A stretch of DNA of 64,000 bases, taken from Rhodobacteraceae bacterium NBU2976. Its GTDB lineage: Bacteria; Pseudomonadota; Alphaproteobacteria; Rhodobacterales; Rhodobacteraceae. The translations under genes were made by a program, and so were the position numbers. The stretch's first letter is position 1, and each line of letters begins with the position of its first letter. Where the stretch lies: contig JALPRQ010000001.1 of NCBI GenBank assembly GCA_023630215.1, positions 1,364,001 through 1,428,000 on the forward strand. The letters are read 5' to 3'. This document shows, one piece after another, positions 1-8,535 of this stretch. Under the pieces are notes generated by a model, which was given only the letters and a program-made list of their open reading frames with translations, searched no databases and was not told the DNA's origin.

Positions 1-1212
1 GCGGCGACGCTTGTTGCTACCGGCTGAAGTGCCGGGTTTGCCCTGATATCCGCGTTTTTTTGCACCCTTGGAACCCCTGGATTCCGATCCGTCGCGTTCC
101 ACCAGCGACTGGCGGGTCAATTTTTCGACGGCGCGGAGCTTTTTCATCTCGTCGGGGGCGCATAGCGTGATCGCCGCCCCTTCAGCCCCATTCCGACCGG
201 TGCGGCCAATGCGGTGAACATAATTCTCCGCCTCGTCCGGCAGGTCGAAATTGATGACATGGGTGATGCCCGGCACGTCGATGCCGCGCGCCACGATGTC
301 GGTGGCGACCAGCACGCGGACATAGCCTTGGCGGAATTGGTTCAATGCGCGCTGGCGAGCGTTTTGAGATTTGTTGCCGTGGATGACCTCGGCCTCGATC
401 CCGTCGGTCACGAGGTTTTTGGCCACCTTGTCCGCTCCGCGTTTGGTGCGGGCGAAGATGATGGCACGGTCAACGCCGTCCGTGTTCAGCAGTTCAACCA
501 AACGCGGGCGTTTCAGGGGGCCGTCAATGACCTCCACCGACTGAGTGATTTTTTCGACCGTGGTCGCTTGCGGCGTAACCTCGACCCGCAACGGGTTGTT
601 CAGGAAGCTTTCAGCCAGACCGCGCACTTCTTCGGGCATAGTGGCCGAGAATAGCGCCGATTGGCGGCGAGGGTGCAGGGCGCGTATGATGCGGCGCACC
701 GGTTCCACGAAGCCCATGTCGAGCATACGGTCAGCCTCGTCCAGCACGACAAACCGCACTTCATCAAGGCGGATTTGCTTTTCCTGCATCAGATCTTCCA
801 GTCGCCCGGGCGTGGCGATAACCACGTCCACGCCACGGCTGATCTTGCGAATTTGTCCCGCTTTGGACACGCCGCCCAATACCAAACAGGTGGTCAGGCC
901 AGCGCCGCCCATGAATTCGCGGAAATTGGCTTCGATCTGCACGGCAAGTTCGCGCGTAGGTGCCAGGATCAGCGCCCGGCAGGTTCCGCGCGACGGGCGG
1001 CCCTGCATTTGCAGGATATGGTGCAGGATTGGCAATCCGAACGCGGCGGTTTTGCCGGTACCGGTCTGGGCGACACCCAGAATATCGCGGCCTTCTATCT
1101 GTGCCGTGATGGATTGTTCTTGAATCGGAGTGGGCGTGTCAAAGCCCGATTTTTCGAGTGCTTTCAATAGCACGGGGTCCAGGCCGAAGCTCTGGAAAGT
1201 CGTATTCGTCAA
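1..1212 (-). CDS. DEAD-box ATP-dependent RNA helicase, RhlE-like (3' end outside window)
   Basis: This ATP-dependent RNA-unwinding enzyme probably acts in ribosome assembly or RNA turnover. Reading the minus strand gives 404 codons with every SF2 helicase motif. The Q-motif region is near residues 25-32, motif I AQTGTGKT is at about 48-55, the DEAD box is at 158-161, SAT follows near 188, and HRIGRTGR lies near 332. The last visible residues are a basic, Lys/Arg/Gly-rich tail, as is usual for RhlE proteins, so the helicase core is complete and only the tail is cut by the window edge. The start is a TTG at 1212, where the typical N-terminus (MTNTTFQSFGLDP) begins; I see no ATG that fits better. 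The RhlE subfamily is likely, but another DEAD-box paralogue cannot be excluded. Confidence 0.93.
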   Translation of the reverse strand, partial: MTNTTFQSFGLDPVLLKALEKSGFDTPTPIQEQSITAQIEGRDILGVAQTGTGKTAAFGLPILHHILQMQGRPSRGTCRALILAPTRELAVQIEANFREFMGGAGLTTCLVLGGVSKAGQIRKISRGVDVVIATPGRLEDLMQEKQIRLDEVRFVVLDEADRMLDMGFVEPVRRIIRALHPRRQSALFSATMPEEVRGLAESFLNNPLRVEVTPQATTVEKITQSVEVIDGPLKRPRLVELLNTDGVDRAIIFARTKRGADKVAKNLVTDGIEAEVIHGNKSQNARQRALNQFRQGYVRVLVATDIVARGIDVPGITHVINFDLPDEAENYVHRIGRTGRNGAEGAAITLCAPDEMKKLRAVEKLTRQSLVERDGSESRGSKGAKKRGYQGKPGTSAGSNKRRR

Positions 1213-1316
1213 ATTTTATCCCTTCAGGGTAATGTCAATACCTCAGGGTGCAACATACACAAAGGGAACTGACGCCAAGCCCTGCATATGGACTCTTGCG
1301 TTTAAAATAGCAACCC

Positions 1317-1796
1317 CTAGCGATCACGGGTCGGCGGACCGGGACGTTCAGGTGGATTAAGAAGATTATTCGCATAAGTTGCGCGATCTTGCGCGCTCAT
1401 CAGTTCAATCTGTTCGATGATGATTTCATGTCCAGAATTTGTCAGTCCTGACAGGACTTCACGTTGGCCTGCGAATATCTCTTCGACTGCGGACAGATCG
1501 AAGGGTTCGGCAATCAGCGCTGCGGCAAGGTCTGCACGCAGACTCGCCATCGCTTCGCGACTTGCGCGGACTTCGTCGAAACGATCCCGGATACGTTGTC
1601 GCACATTGCCCTGATACTCGCGCGGCATGGCACGTGTTACAGACAGCATGCCATCCGCCGACGGAAGATTGTCGCGATATTCACGACCTTTCCACACCAT
1701 TCCACCGACCAAACCAACGACCAGAAGGTTAAGGGTCAACGAGATCGCCAAGACGATCTTTACCCACCGCGCGGTTCTTGTTTGACTCTCGGCCAT
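1317..1796 (-). CDS. Periplasmic heavy-metal sensor / CpxP-Spy-like membrane-anchored protein
   Basis: The 159-residue protein has one N-terminal membrane anchor (about residues 13-35). A mostly helical periplasmic region follows, rich in Arg, Glu and Ala, with repeated Arg/Asp/Glu helices. This resembles the heavy-metal-resistance (CpxP/Spy/ZraP-like) fold family, whose members sense or buffer metals or misfolded proteins in the periplasm. The ATG at 1796 shares one base with the stop of the preceding gene (TGATG), which indicates translational coupling. It is the last gene of a probable operon that also holds an ECF sigma factor and a small membrane protein, so it may help control that sigma factor. 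The assignment rests on architecture and context, since no metal-binding residues stand out. Confidence 0.7.
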   Translation of the reverse strand: MAESQTRTARWVKIVLAISLTLNLLVVGLVGGMVWKGREYRDNLPSADGMLSVTRAMPREYQGNVRQRIRDRFDEVRASREAMASLRADLAAALIAEPFDLSAVEEIFAGQREVLSGLTNSGHEIIIEQIELMSAQDRATYANNLLNPPERPGPPTRDR

Positions 1797-2170
1797 CAAC
1801 CTTCCTCCAGCAACATGTCAAAACTGTCGAGACCAAGCCCGAAATCCGTCAAGGACGTACCCGAAAGACCGGCAACATAGTCACCGACAACAGGCAGCGT
1901 GTCGGTGCCTGAATAGCCGACATAGATACCAATCACCATGGCGGCCAAGCCTCCGGCAAGAACCGGGACGCCGCCAAATGGTTCCATAATCCGCTGGATC
2001 CAACCTGTTCGCACTGGAACAGGGGCAGGGGGCACAATCTGTCGCCCAGACGCAACATGTGCTGCGTCAGCCAGTATATTTTCCATAAGGCGCATGGACA
2101 TGTCCGGGGCCTGTTCGCGTTCCGCTGCGAACAGTGCGTCTAGATCCTTGTCTGTCAGTTTATTCGCCAT
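1796..2170 (-). CDS. Small single-pass membrane protein, candidate anti-sigma factor
   Basis: The 124-residue protein has a charged cytoplasmic N-terminus of about 65 residues (start MANKLTDKDLDALFAAER). One hydrophobic segment follows at about 77-95 and then a short acidic, Gly-rich C-terminal tail. It begins 9 bp after the ECF sigma gene and overlaps the next gene by one base. Small single-pass proteins directly downstream of ECF sigma genes are often anti-sigma factors. That role is inferred from position and topology here, since I see no zinc-binding HxxxCxxC motif. Similar proteins are usually annotated as hypothetical. Confidence 0.6.
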   Translation of the reverse strand: MANKLTDKDLDALFAAEREQAPDMSMRLMENILADAAHVASGRQIVPPAPVPVRTGWIQRIMEPFGGVPVLAGGLAAMVIGIYVGYSGTDTLPVVGDYVAGLSGTSLTDFGLGLDSFDMLLEEG

Positions 2171-2179
2171 CTTCTTCTC

Positions 2180-2761
2180 CTAACTCGTGAAGCCAAGGGC
2201 TTCACGATGTTTTTCCATTTCCGCGGCCAATGCGCGTCGCGCCCGCGCTAGCAGGCTTTCGACCGCGTCGACGCTGATATCCATAATGTCGGCGATCTCG
2301 GGGTTCCCAAGTTCCTCCAAATGCCGAAGGCTCAGCGCCAGACGTTGGCGTTCAGGCAGGGTCGCCATTGCGGCCCTAAGCGCGGTCCCGCGATCCGCCG
2401 TGATCAATTGCGCCTCGGCATCAGGAGTTTCATCCTGTATCTCTGGCGCTTCGTCCAAACCGACGCCGCGGCGTTTGCGCAGACGGTCAGTGCAAAGGTT
2501 TGACGCCACGCGATAAAGCCAAGTCGAAACCTTTGCTTCTCCGTTCCGCCAATCCGGCGCGATTTTCCAAAGTCGCAGCATCGCTTCCTGCGTAACGTCT
2601 TCGGCCTCTGATCCATCCCGAAGCAGACGTGTGGCAAGCGACAGAACCCTTGGCGCATGCCGCATCATCAATGCGCGTGCTGCGGACTGATCCCCATCTG
2701 CATATGCTTCCAGCAGATCCTCGTCAGTCCAGTCGGTCATTAGGTCAAAGGCCATCGTCAT
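2180..2761 (-). CDS. ECF-family RNA polymerase sigma factor
   Basis: The 193-residue protein has the two-domain ECF sigma architecture and lacks regions 1 and 3. Region 2, at about residues 24-90, contains the EDVTQEAMLRLW helix that contacts the -10 element and core polymerase. Region 4, at about 130-180, contains LPERQRLALSLRHLEELGNPEIA, a helix-turn-helix that reads the -35 element. It should direct a small regulon in response to an envelope or oxidative signal. It lies between an EF-hand gene upstream (91-bp gap) and the membrane/periplasmic pair downstream, all on the minus strand. There are ATGs at 2761 and 2755; I chose the first. No target promoter could be identified from this window alone. 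Confidence 0.93.
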   Translation of the reverse strand: MTMAFDLMTDWTDEDLLEAYADGDQSAARALMMRHAPRVLSLATRLLRDGSEAEDVTQEAMLRLWKIAPDWRNGEAKVSTWLYRVASNLCTDRLRKRRGVGLDEAPEIQDETPDAEAQLITADRGTALRAAMATLPERQRLALSLRHLEELGNPEIADIMDISVDAVESLLARARRALAAEMEKHREALGFTS

Positions 2762-2852
2762 GCGACATGTATATTCGGTTTTGTCAGCTATGCAGCAAAT
2801 TTACGAAGCAGGCCCTCATCAATGGCGGACCCGCCTCGCAAATAAGTCACGA

Positions 2853-3422
2853 TTATCGGCCCTGATGCTGACCTTGGCGGTGCTGGGTCACCTCGTGCCA
2901 TTCCATTTCGGATATCTTGCCGTCACCCGAAACATCAAACCGATCAAACATCAAACCCGGGCGCGCTGCCTGCATCTCGGCAAAAGACATCTCACCATCA
3001 TCATCAATGTCAAAGCGATCCACCATCCGGTCAATCATTTCCTGACCACGTTCAGCAAACCGGTCTTGCATCCCTTCGCCAGCCATCGGACCATTGCCTT
3101 GCCCCGGCATCATCTGATCGCGCATTGCCGCGGCATGGGTCATCATTTCTTCAACACTCAGCGATCCGTTCCCGTCGGCATCGGCCTCATCAAAACGGGT
3201 CCGTGCGCGGGCGGTCAGTTCGTCTTCGGTGATAAATCCGTCGCTGTCAGCGTCCAGTTCAGCAAACATCGCCAGCCCCATGCCCGGGTTCATTCCCTGC
3301 TGCCAGCCCCCTTGCGGTCCATCATGTTGTTGCCCCCAATGGCCGCCGCCAAAGGGTTTTGCCGCGACGGCTGTTGCCCCTAATGCCAGGCTGAATGCTA
3401 ATATGGAAAAGGCTTTTTTCAT
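2853..3422 (-). CDS. Secreted EF-hand calcium-binding protein
   Basis: The 189-residue protein has a clear N-terminal signal peptide (MKKAFSILAFSLALGATAVA, cleavage near residue 20) and a Gly/Gln/His-rich linker. At least three EF-hand loops follow. They read DADSDGFITEDE near residues 57-68, DADGNGSLSVEE near 80-91 and DIDDDGEMSFAE near 138-149, with a fourth weaker DVSGDGKISEME near 163-174. It is probably a periplasmic Ca2+ binding or sensing protein. The gene precedes the ECF sigma gene on the same strand, so it may be co-transcribed or be a member of the regulon. No enzymatic domain is visible. Confidence 0.88.
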   Translation of the reverse strand: MKKAFSILAFSLALGATAVAAKPFGGGHWGQQHDGPQGGWQQGMNPGMGLAMFAELDADSDGFITEDELTARARTRFDEADADGNGSLSVEEMMTHAAAMRDQMMPGQGNGPMAGEGMQDRFAERGQEMIDRMVDRFDIDDDGEMSFAEMQAARPGLMFDRFDVSGDGKISEMEWHEVTQHRQGQHQGR

Positions 3423-3561
3423 CGTTCTGCTCCGTTACAACAGGCGGCACCATGCCGACCTTCTGGACTTATTACGGGGCAGGCCGACAGTTCCGTCGGC
3501 AAAATTTGCGATATTCCGCCGCAGGACATTATTGCCCCTTATAATTGACGACAGGGGCTTT

Positions 3562-3969
3562 ATGTTTGCGTGCATGGAAACAGCAACGACAGATCGGCCG
3601 GTCAAGCAGGCCTTGTGGTATGGATGGCACCGCCGTTGCCCGGCCTGTGGCTCCGGTCCGGCTATGTCCGGCTATCTTACCGTTCGTGACGCCTGCCCAG
3701 TGTGCGACGAAGAACTGCATCATCACCGCGCAGACGATGGGCCCGCTTGGGCAACCATTATTGTTACGGGACATCTGCTGGCACCGTTGATGTTGACGGT
3801 CTACGAACTGTTTCGGCCCGAGGGCTGGCAGATGGCGCTGGGATTTTCGACCGTGTTTCTTGTGTTGGCGCTTTATCTTTTACCGCGCTTCAAGGCGATG
3901 TTTGTCGCCGTTCAATGGGCCAAGCGTATGCATGGGTTTGGTGACACAAAAAGCGTCCGAGGCTCTTGA
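3562..3969 (+). CDS. DUF983 family membrane protein
   Basis: The 135-residue protein has two CxxC knuckles near the N-terminus (RRCPACGSG and ACPVCDEEL) that could hold a zinc ion, followed by two hydrophobic segments at about residues 65-85 and 91-112. This is the DUF983 pattern, common in alphaproteobacteria and sometimes found near cytochrome oxidase genes; its function is unknown. ATGs at 3562 and 3574 are both possible; the reading frame is open further upstream but that part does not resemble the family. It is divergent from the EF-hand gene. Confidence 0.82.
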   Translation: MFACMETATTDRPVKQALWYGWHRRCPACGSGPAMSGYLTVRDACPVCDEELHHHRADDGPAWATIIVTGHLLAPLMLTVYELFRPEGWQMALGFSTVFLVLALYLLPRFKAMFVAVQWAKRMHGFGDTKSVRGS

Positions 3970-4054
3970 CTCCTGTCAGCGTCAGTGTAGAAGGCACGTT
4001 CGAGATTTCGGGGTATTCCCCCATAGACGCGGATTGCCGCGAGGAGATGGACAG

Positions 4055-4222
4055 ATGGCAAAGCCAACCACGATTAAAATCCGCCTGAATTCCACCGCGG
4101 ATACGGGTCATTTCTATGTGACCAAGAAAAACTCGCGCACCATGACCGAGAAGATGGTCGTCAAGAAATACGACCCGGTGGTGCGCAAGCATGTTGAATA
4201 TCGCGAAGGCAAGATCAAGTAA
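4055..4222 (+). CDS. rpmG: 50S ribosomal protein L33
   Basis: The 55-residue protein starts [20 protein letters not shown] and matches ribosomal protein L33, a small component of the large subunit near the E site. The sequence has no CxxC pairs, so it is the zinc-independent (C-minus) form. A GGAG ribosome binding site lies about 10 bases before the ATG (gaggagatggacag). The gene stands alone, with its own terminator immediately downstream. The frame is open further upstream, but the family's length fits this start exactly. Confidence 0.97.
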   Translation: MAKPTTIKIRLNSTADTGHFYVTKKNSRTMTEKMVVKKYDPVVRKHVEYREGKIK

Positions 4223-4248
4223 GTTTGCGGTTCAAAGTGAATTAAAAG

Positions 4249-4274
4249 ACCCGGCCGATGTGCCGGGTTTTTTT
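4249..4274 (+). terminator. Rho-independent terminator of rpmG
   Basis: The perfect 7-bp stem ACCCGGC / GCCGGGT with a 6-base loop is followed directly by a run of T residues. It starts 26 bases after the rpmG stop codon. Confidence 0.93.
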
Positions 4275-4421
4275 GTTGCGGGCTTGAAGGGTCCGGGAAA
4301 ACCGGTTGTCAGATCACGCAACGTATTTGTTGCAAAATATGTATAAGCCGCTCGGATATATTCATAATTCAGAAAATTGCCACGTGGCAATTGACGCGGA
4401 AATTCACCAATCGTTCCGCAT

Positions 4422-4451
4422 AAAAAAACAGCGGCACGGAAGTGCCGCTGT
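4422..4451 (-). terminator. Rho-independent terminator of the Bax1-I gene
   Basis: Read on the minus strand, a 10-bp perfect stem (ACAGCGGCAC / GTGCCGCTGT) with a 4-base loop is followed by seven T residues. It lies 26 bases beyond the stop codon of the BI-1-like gene. Confidence 0.93.
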
Positions 4452-4477
4452 TCTGTCTTTAAACCGGATGGACCGGA

Positions 4478-5245
4478 TCAGTTTCTGTTGCCGAACAGGC
4501 GCAGCAGGAACAGCATCATGTTGATAAAGTCCAGATACAGGTTCAGTGCACCAAAGATCGCCATTTTGCCTGCAACCGCTTCGCCATTGGGTTGGGTGCG
4601 GACCGACAGGTAACCGTTCTTGATGTTTTGCGTGTCATAGGCGGTCAGACCGGCAAAGATCAGAACACCAAGGATCGACACGGCAAACATGATCGCTTCT
4701 GACTGAAGCCAGATATTCACGATCATCGCAACCAGAATGCCAACCAGTCCCATGATCAGGAAGCTGCCCATGCCCGAAAGATCACGTTTGGTCGTGTATC
4801 CCCAAAGGCTGAGGCTGGCAAATGCGATCGCCGTGATAAAGAACATCTGCGCAATCGATTCCCCGGTATAGACCACGAAAATCGACGCCAGCGACAGCCC
4901 CATCACCGCAGAGAAGGCGTAGAAGAACATCTGCGCACCGCTTTGGGACAGGCGATTAACGATCGGACCCATCAGGAATACCATGATCAGCGGTGCAAAC
5001 ATCACCACATACATGGCAGGGGACGCAAAGATCGCTTCGATCATACCATAAGTCAGAAGCATCGTTTCCTGACCGTTGAGGGCAGCCTTGAGGTCCATAC
5101 CCACCACGTAAGATACGATACCAGTAATGACCATGGCCACGGACATCAGGCCATAGACCTTGTTCATATGTGCGCGCAGTCCCGCGTCAATCTCAGCAGT
5201 GCTGACACCGGCACCGGACCGGCGGACTGTTTCAAATTCGGCCAT
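4478..5245 (-). CDS. Bax inhibitor-1 (BI-1/YccA) family integral membrane protein
   Basis: The 255-residue protein has about seven hydrophobic helices and the family's C-terminal aspartate context (AGLTAYDTQNIK). Bacterial BI-1/YbhL/YccA homologues are inner-membrane proteins; related proteins conduct Ca2+ or modulate FtsH proteolysis. A strong GGAGGG ribosome binding site sits 6-11 bases before the ATG at 5245. The frame continues 31 codons upstream, but that stretch lacks a ribosome binding site and does not look like the family. The gene appears monocistronic and has its own terminator. Confidence 0.92.
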   Translation of the reverse strand: MAEFETVRRSGAGVSTAEIDAGLRAHMNKVYGLMSVAMVITGIVSYVVGMDLKAALNGQETMLLTYGMIEAIFASPAMYVVMFAPLIMVFLMGPIVNRLSQSGAQMFFYAFSAVMGLSLASIFVVYTGESIAQMFFITAIAFASLSLWGYTTKRDLSGMGSFLIMGLVGILVAMIVNIWLQSEAIMFAVSILGVLIFAGLTAYDTQNIKNGYLSVRTQPNGEAVAGKMAIFGALNLYLDFINMMLFLLRLFGNRN

Positions 5246-5353
5246 TAGGACCCTCCATAGTTGACCAAATGCAGCAACATAGCTGCGTTTCATGATCAAG
5301 ATATTGGCATATTTCACGTCTTTTTCAAGGTTTAACACCCAGATGTGACCAAT

Positions 5354-7867
5354 TTATTCGCGCGCGCGTAGGACCTGTGCAGGGCGGGCCGACAGGGGGC
5401 GCAAAGCGAACAGTAGGCCCGCGACGAGGCTGGCGAGTGCGCCACCCGTGATGATCAGGATGGCTGAGGGGAGGTTGAAGATAAAGTCGACCTCCATCAC
5501 GAATGTCATGATCGCCCAGGCGGACAGGGCAGCGGCAAAGACAGCGACACTGCCGGCGGTGGCCCCAAGGATGGCGGAACGCAGGGCAAAGCTGGTCAGA
5601 ATGCGGGCGCGAGCCGCGCCAAGGGTTTTGAGGAGTGCTGCCTCGTAAACCCGTGTGCGTTCGCCTGCGGCAGCGGCGCCGATCAGCACAACGAAACCGG
5701 TCAGCAGGGTGGCAAAAGCCCCCCAGCGTGTGGCGGCGCCCACACCGTTTAACAGTTCCGACACGCGGTCGATGGCGTCGCGAACGCTGATCGCGGTGAT
5801 GTTGGGATAGTCCTGCGCCAGCGCACGGACGAGGCGGCCCTCGATTTCACGGCCCCCGTAGACCGTAGCGATATGGCTGTGCGGAGCGCCGGCCAGTGCG
5901 GCAGGGTTCAGGGCCATAACGAAATTGATCTCCATGTTTTCGAAATCAACGGTGCGGAAGTTGGTAATGGTGGCGGTCAGGTCACGGCCAAGGATGTTGA
6001 CCGTCAGTTCGTCGCCAAGCTTCAGGCCCAGTTCTTCACCTTCCTCGGCCGAAAAACTCATGAGGTTGGGGCCGGTGTAATCGGCGGGCCACCATTCACC
6101 TGCGGTGATTTCGCCGTTTTCCGGGGGCGACGCGGCATATGTGACGCCACGATCCCCGCGCAGCACCCAGTGGTTGCCGAGTGCCTCGCGGGCGTTTTGG
6201 CCGTTCACCTGCGTGATGATGCCACGCAGCATCGGGGCAGTGTCGATATTTGTAACGCCGGGGTCAGCGTTAACCAGGTCGAGGAACCCTTCCAATTGGG
6301 CGTTCTGGATATCCACGAAGAAGAAGGCGGGGGCAATGTCCGGGATTTCCTCGGCCACTGCGCGGCGCATGTTGGTGTCGATCTGGCCAATAGTGGCCAG
6401 CACGGTCAGGCCAAGACCGAGGGAGAGAATAACGGCAGAGGCTTCTCCGCCGGGCCCCCCAACCGCGCCAAGCGCCATTCGCAAGGCCGGGCGTCCACGG
6501 GTCAGGCGGGATTTGGCGAGGCGTTTTGAGAGTGTGCGTATACCGATGGCGGCAAAATGGAGGGTGATCAGGGATCCGATCACGCCCGCAGCTGACCACA
6601 GCGCCAGCCGTTCAGTGCCGGAAAACCATGTGGCGAGGCCAACAAGCGTCGCGGTCAGGCCCACTACGATAGCAATGAAATACCAACGGGGGCGGGATTT
6701 CTGACTGTCGAACACGTTACGGAACAGCCCGGCGGCGCGGATGTCGATGGCTTTGGCAAGCGGCCAGATGGTAAATATCAGCGCGGTGAGGGTGCCGTAG
6801 ATCGCTGCCTCTAGCAGCGGCATAGGATGAATTGTGAAACTGACGGGGATTGGCAGTTGGTCGGCAAAGGCGGGGCCGATGGCGATCGGTATAATCGCAC
6901 CGATTGCCATTCCGATAGCAATTCCAAGTGCTGCAAGCAGGCCGATCTGGATCAGGTATGTGCCAAAGATTGTCGCGCTGGTTGCGCCGAGGGTTTTCAG
7001 GGTGGCGATTGTTTCGCGTTTTTTATCGAGATAGGAGCGGACGGCGGCAGAGACGCCGATGCCACCAACAGCGAGGCCTGCGATGCCAACGATCACCAAA
7101 AATGCCCCCATACGGTCGATGAAACGGCTAAGACCGCGCGCGCCTTCGCGACGATCCTGCCAACGCATCCCGGAATCTTCCATCTCGCGATTGGCGAGGG
7201 TTTTCATGTGGGCGACGTTGACCTCGGGCGGGAAGAGGACGCGGTAGTGGGAGTTGAAAAGCGTGCCAGTGGCCAGCAGGCCGCTATCCTGAAGCGCATC
7301 CAGACGGACGATTACGCGGGGTCCGAAGCTGAAGCCTGCGGTGGCGTTATCGGGTTCGCGTTCGATAATGCCGCGCAGTTCGAAATCCTTGGTGCCGAGG
7401 CGGAGGATATCGCCGACCTTTATCTGTAACCGGTCGATCAGGGCGGGGGCTACAACGATGCCAGGAAGGCCGTCGCGGATGGCGATGGCGTCGGAGAAGG
7501 CAATGTCGGACGTCAGGTCCACGCTGCCATATAGCGGATAGGCGTCATCGACCCCTTTGACCTGCACCAGCGCCCGGTCATTGCCTGCGCCGATCATCGA
7601 ACGAAAGTCAACGATTTCAGAGGTTTGCGTTCCGTATTCGTCCATCCATGCCCGTTCTTCAGCGGTGGCGAAACGATAGGTAAATTCGAGGTTGGCGTCG
7701 CCCCCGAGTAGGGTTGCGGATTCGCGGGACAGGGCATCCTGAAAGGTAGAGCGAACGGAGCCGACGGCAGCGATGCCGCCCACACCAAGCGCGAGACACA
7801 GGAGGAATATCCAGAAGCCGGACAGGCCACCGCGCAGCTCGCGCATTGCTATTCGCCATGCGATCAT
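5354..7867 (-). CDS. ybbP: FtsX-like ABC transporter permease, YbbP family
   Basis: The 837-residue protein has an N-terminal membrane helix, a large periplasmic domain, a cluster of three helices near residues 255-370, a further pair near 395-440, a second N-terminal-type helix with a second periplasmic domain, and three C-terminal helices. This duplicated MacB/FtsX plan is typical of YbbP, the permease of type VII mechanotransmission ABC systems. Such systems move or extract lipophilic substrates at the inner membrane rather than importing nutrients. Its ATG overlaps the stop of the ATPase gene by 4 bases (ATGA), so the two are co-translated. In E. coli the same ybbA-ybbP pair is also divergent from tesA. 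The substrate is unknown. Confidence 0.9.
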   Translation of the reverse strand: MIAWRIAMRELRGGLSGFWIFLLCLALGVGGIAAVGSVRSTFQDALSRESATLLGGDANLEFTYRFATAEERAWMDEYGTQTSEIVDFRSMIGAGNDRALVQVKGVDDAYPLYGSVDLTSDIAFSDAIAIRDGLPGIVVAPALIDRLQIKVGDILRLGTKDFELRGIIEREPDNATAGFSFGPRVIVRLDALQDSGLLATGTLFNSHYRVLFPPEVNVAHMKTLANREMEDSGMRWQDRREGARGLSRFIDRMGAFLVIVGIAGLAVGGIGVSAAVRSYLDKKRETIATLKTLGATSATIFGTYLIQIGLLAALGIAIGMAIGAIIPIAIGPAFADQLPIPVSFTIHPMPLLEAAIYGTLTALIFTIWPLAKAIDIRAAGLFRNVFDSQKSRPRWYFIAIVVGLTATLVGLATWFSGTERLALWSAAGVIGSLITLHFAAIGIRTLSKRLAKSRLTRGRPALRMALGAVGGPGGEASAVILSLGLGLTVLATIGQIDTNMRRAVAEEIPDIAPAFFFVDIQNAQLEGFLDLVNADPGVTNIDTAPMLRGIITQVNGQNAREALGNHWVLRGDRGVTYAASPPENGEITAGEWWPADYTGPNLMSFSAEEGEELGLKLGDELTVNILGRDLTATITNFRTVDFENMEINFVMALNPAALAGAPHSHIATVYGGREIEGRLVRALAQDYPNITAISVRDAIDRVSELLNGVGAATRWGAFATLLTGFVVLIGAAAAGERTRVYEAALLKTLGAARARILTSFALRSAILGATAGSVAVFAAALSAWAIMTFVMEVDFIFNLPSAILIITGGALASLVAGLLFALRPLSARPAQVLRARE

Positions 7868-8535
7868 ATGTCGAGGACTCCATCGCGAAGCCGCAGCACC
7901 CGATCGCAGCGATTGGCGAGGTCATTGTCATGTGTCACCAATACCAAAGTCGCGCCGTGACGGTCGCGCAGGCCAAACAGCATGTCCATGATCGCCTGCC
8001 CATTCACGCCGTCGAGATTGCCGGTAGGTTCATCCGCCAGCAGGATTTCGGGGCGGGTTGCGGCGGCGCGGGCGAGAGCCACACGTTGCTGTTCACCCCC
8101 CGACATCTGGGCGGGGTAGTGATCCTTGCGATCTGACAGACCAACCGTGTCGAGCTCTGTCGCGGCCGTTACAAACGCGTCCTTGTCACCCGCGAGTTCC
8201 AGCGGTGTTGCGACATTTTCCAGGGCGGTCATCGTGGGGATCAGATGGAAGGACTGAAAGACAACCCCCATATGGTCGCGGCGGAAACGGGCGAGTTTAT
8301 CCTCGTTCATGTGGGTTAGGTCTTGGTTGAGAACCCTAACCTCACCATCCGTGGCACGTTCCAGACCGCCCATCAGCATCAGGAGTGAGGATTTGCCCGA
8401 CCCTGACGGTCCAACCAGCCCAAGGGTCTCGCCTTTTTGGACGTCCAGACTGATCCCTCGCAATATGTTGACGTCGCCGGCATTGCCTGCAAGCGTCAGA
8501 CATGCGTTGTTAAGCGAAATCACCGGAGCGGACAT
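7864..8535 (-). CDS. ybbA: ABC transporter ATP-binding protein, YbbA/LolD-like
   Basis: The 223-residue ATPase subunit has all expected motifs. Walker A is GPSGSGKS at about residues 40-47, the signature is [14 protein letters not shown] near 143-156, Walker B is [12 protein letters not shown] near 164-175, and the H-loop is LVTHD near 198-202. The EPTGNLD sequence is characteristic of the MacB/LolD/FtsE group. It partners the YbbP permease encoded immediately downstream. Its ATG abuts the start codon of the divergent esterase gene (CATATG), so its AAAAGGG-type ribosome binding site lies within the other gene's coding sequence. Confidence 0.94.
   Translation of the reverse strand: MSAPVISLNNACLTLAGNAGDVNILRGISLDVQKGETLGLVGPSGSGKSSLLMLMGGLERATDGEVRVLNQDLTHMNEDKLARFRRDHMGVVFQSFHLIPTMTALENVATPLELAGDKDAFVTAATELDTVGLSDRKDHYPAQMSGGEQQRVALARAAATRPEILLADEPTGNLDGVNGQAIMDMLFGLRDRHGATLVLVTHDNDLANRCDRVLRLRDGVLDI

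Noticed and set aside
5873-6529. Long open frame antisense to the ybbP-like gene
   Set aside because: Antisense to a conserved membrane protein; a result of high GC codon structure.
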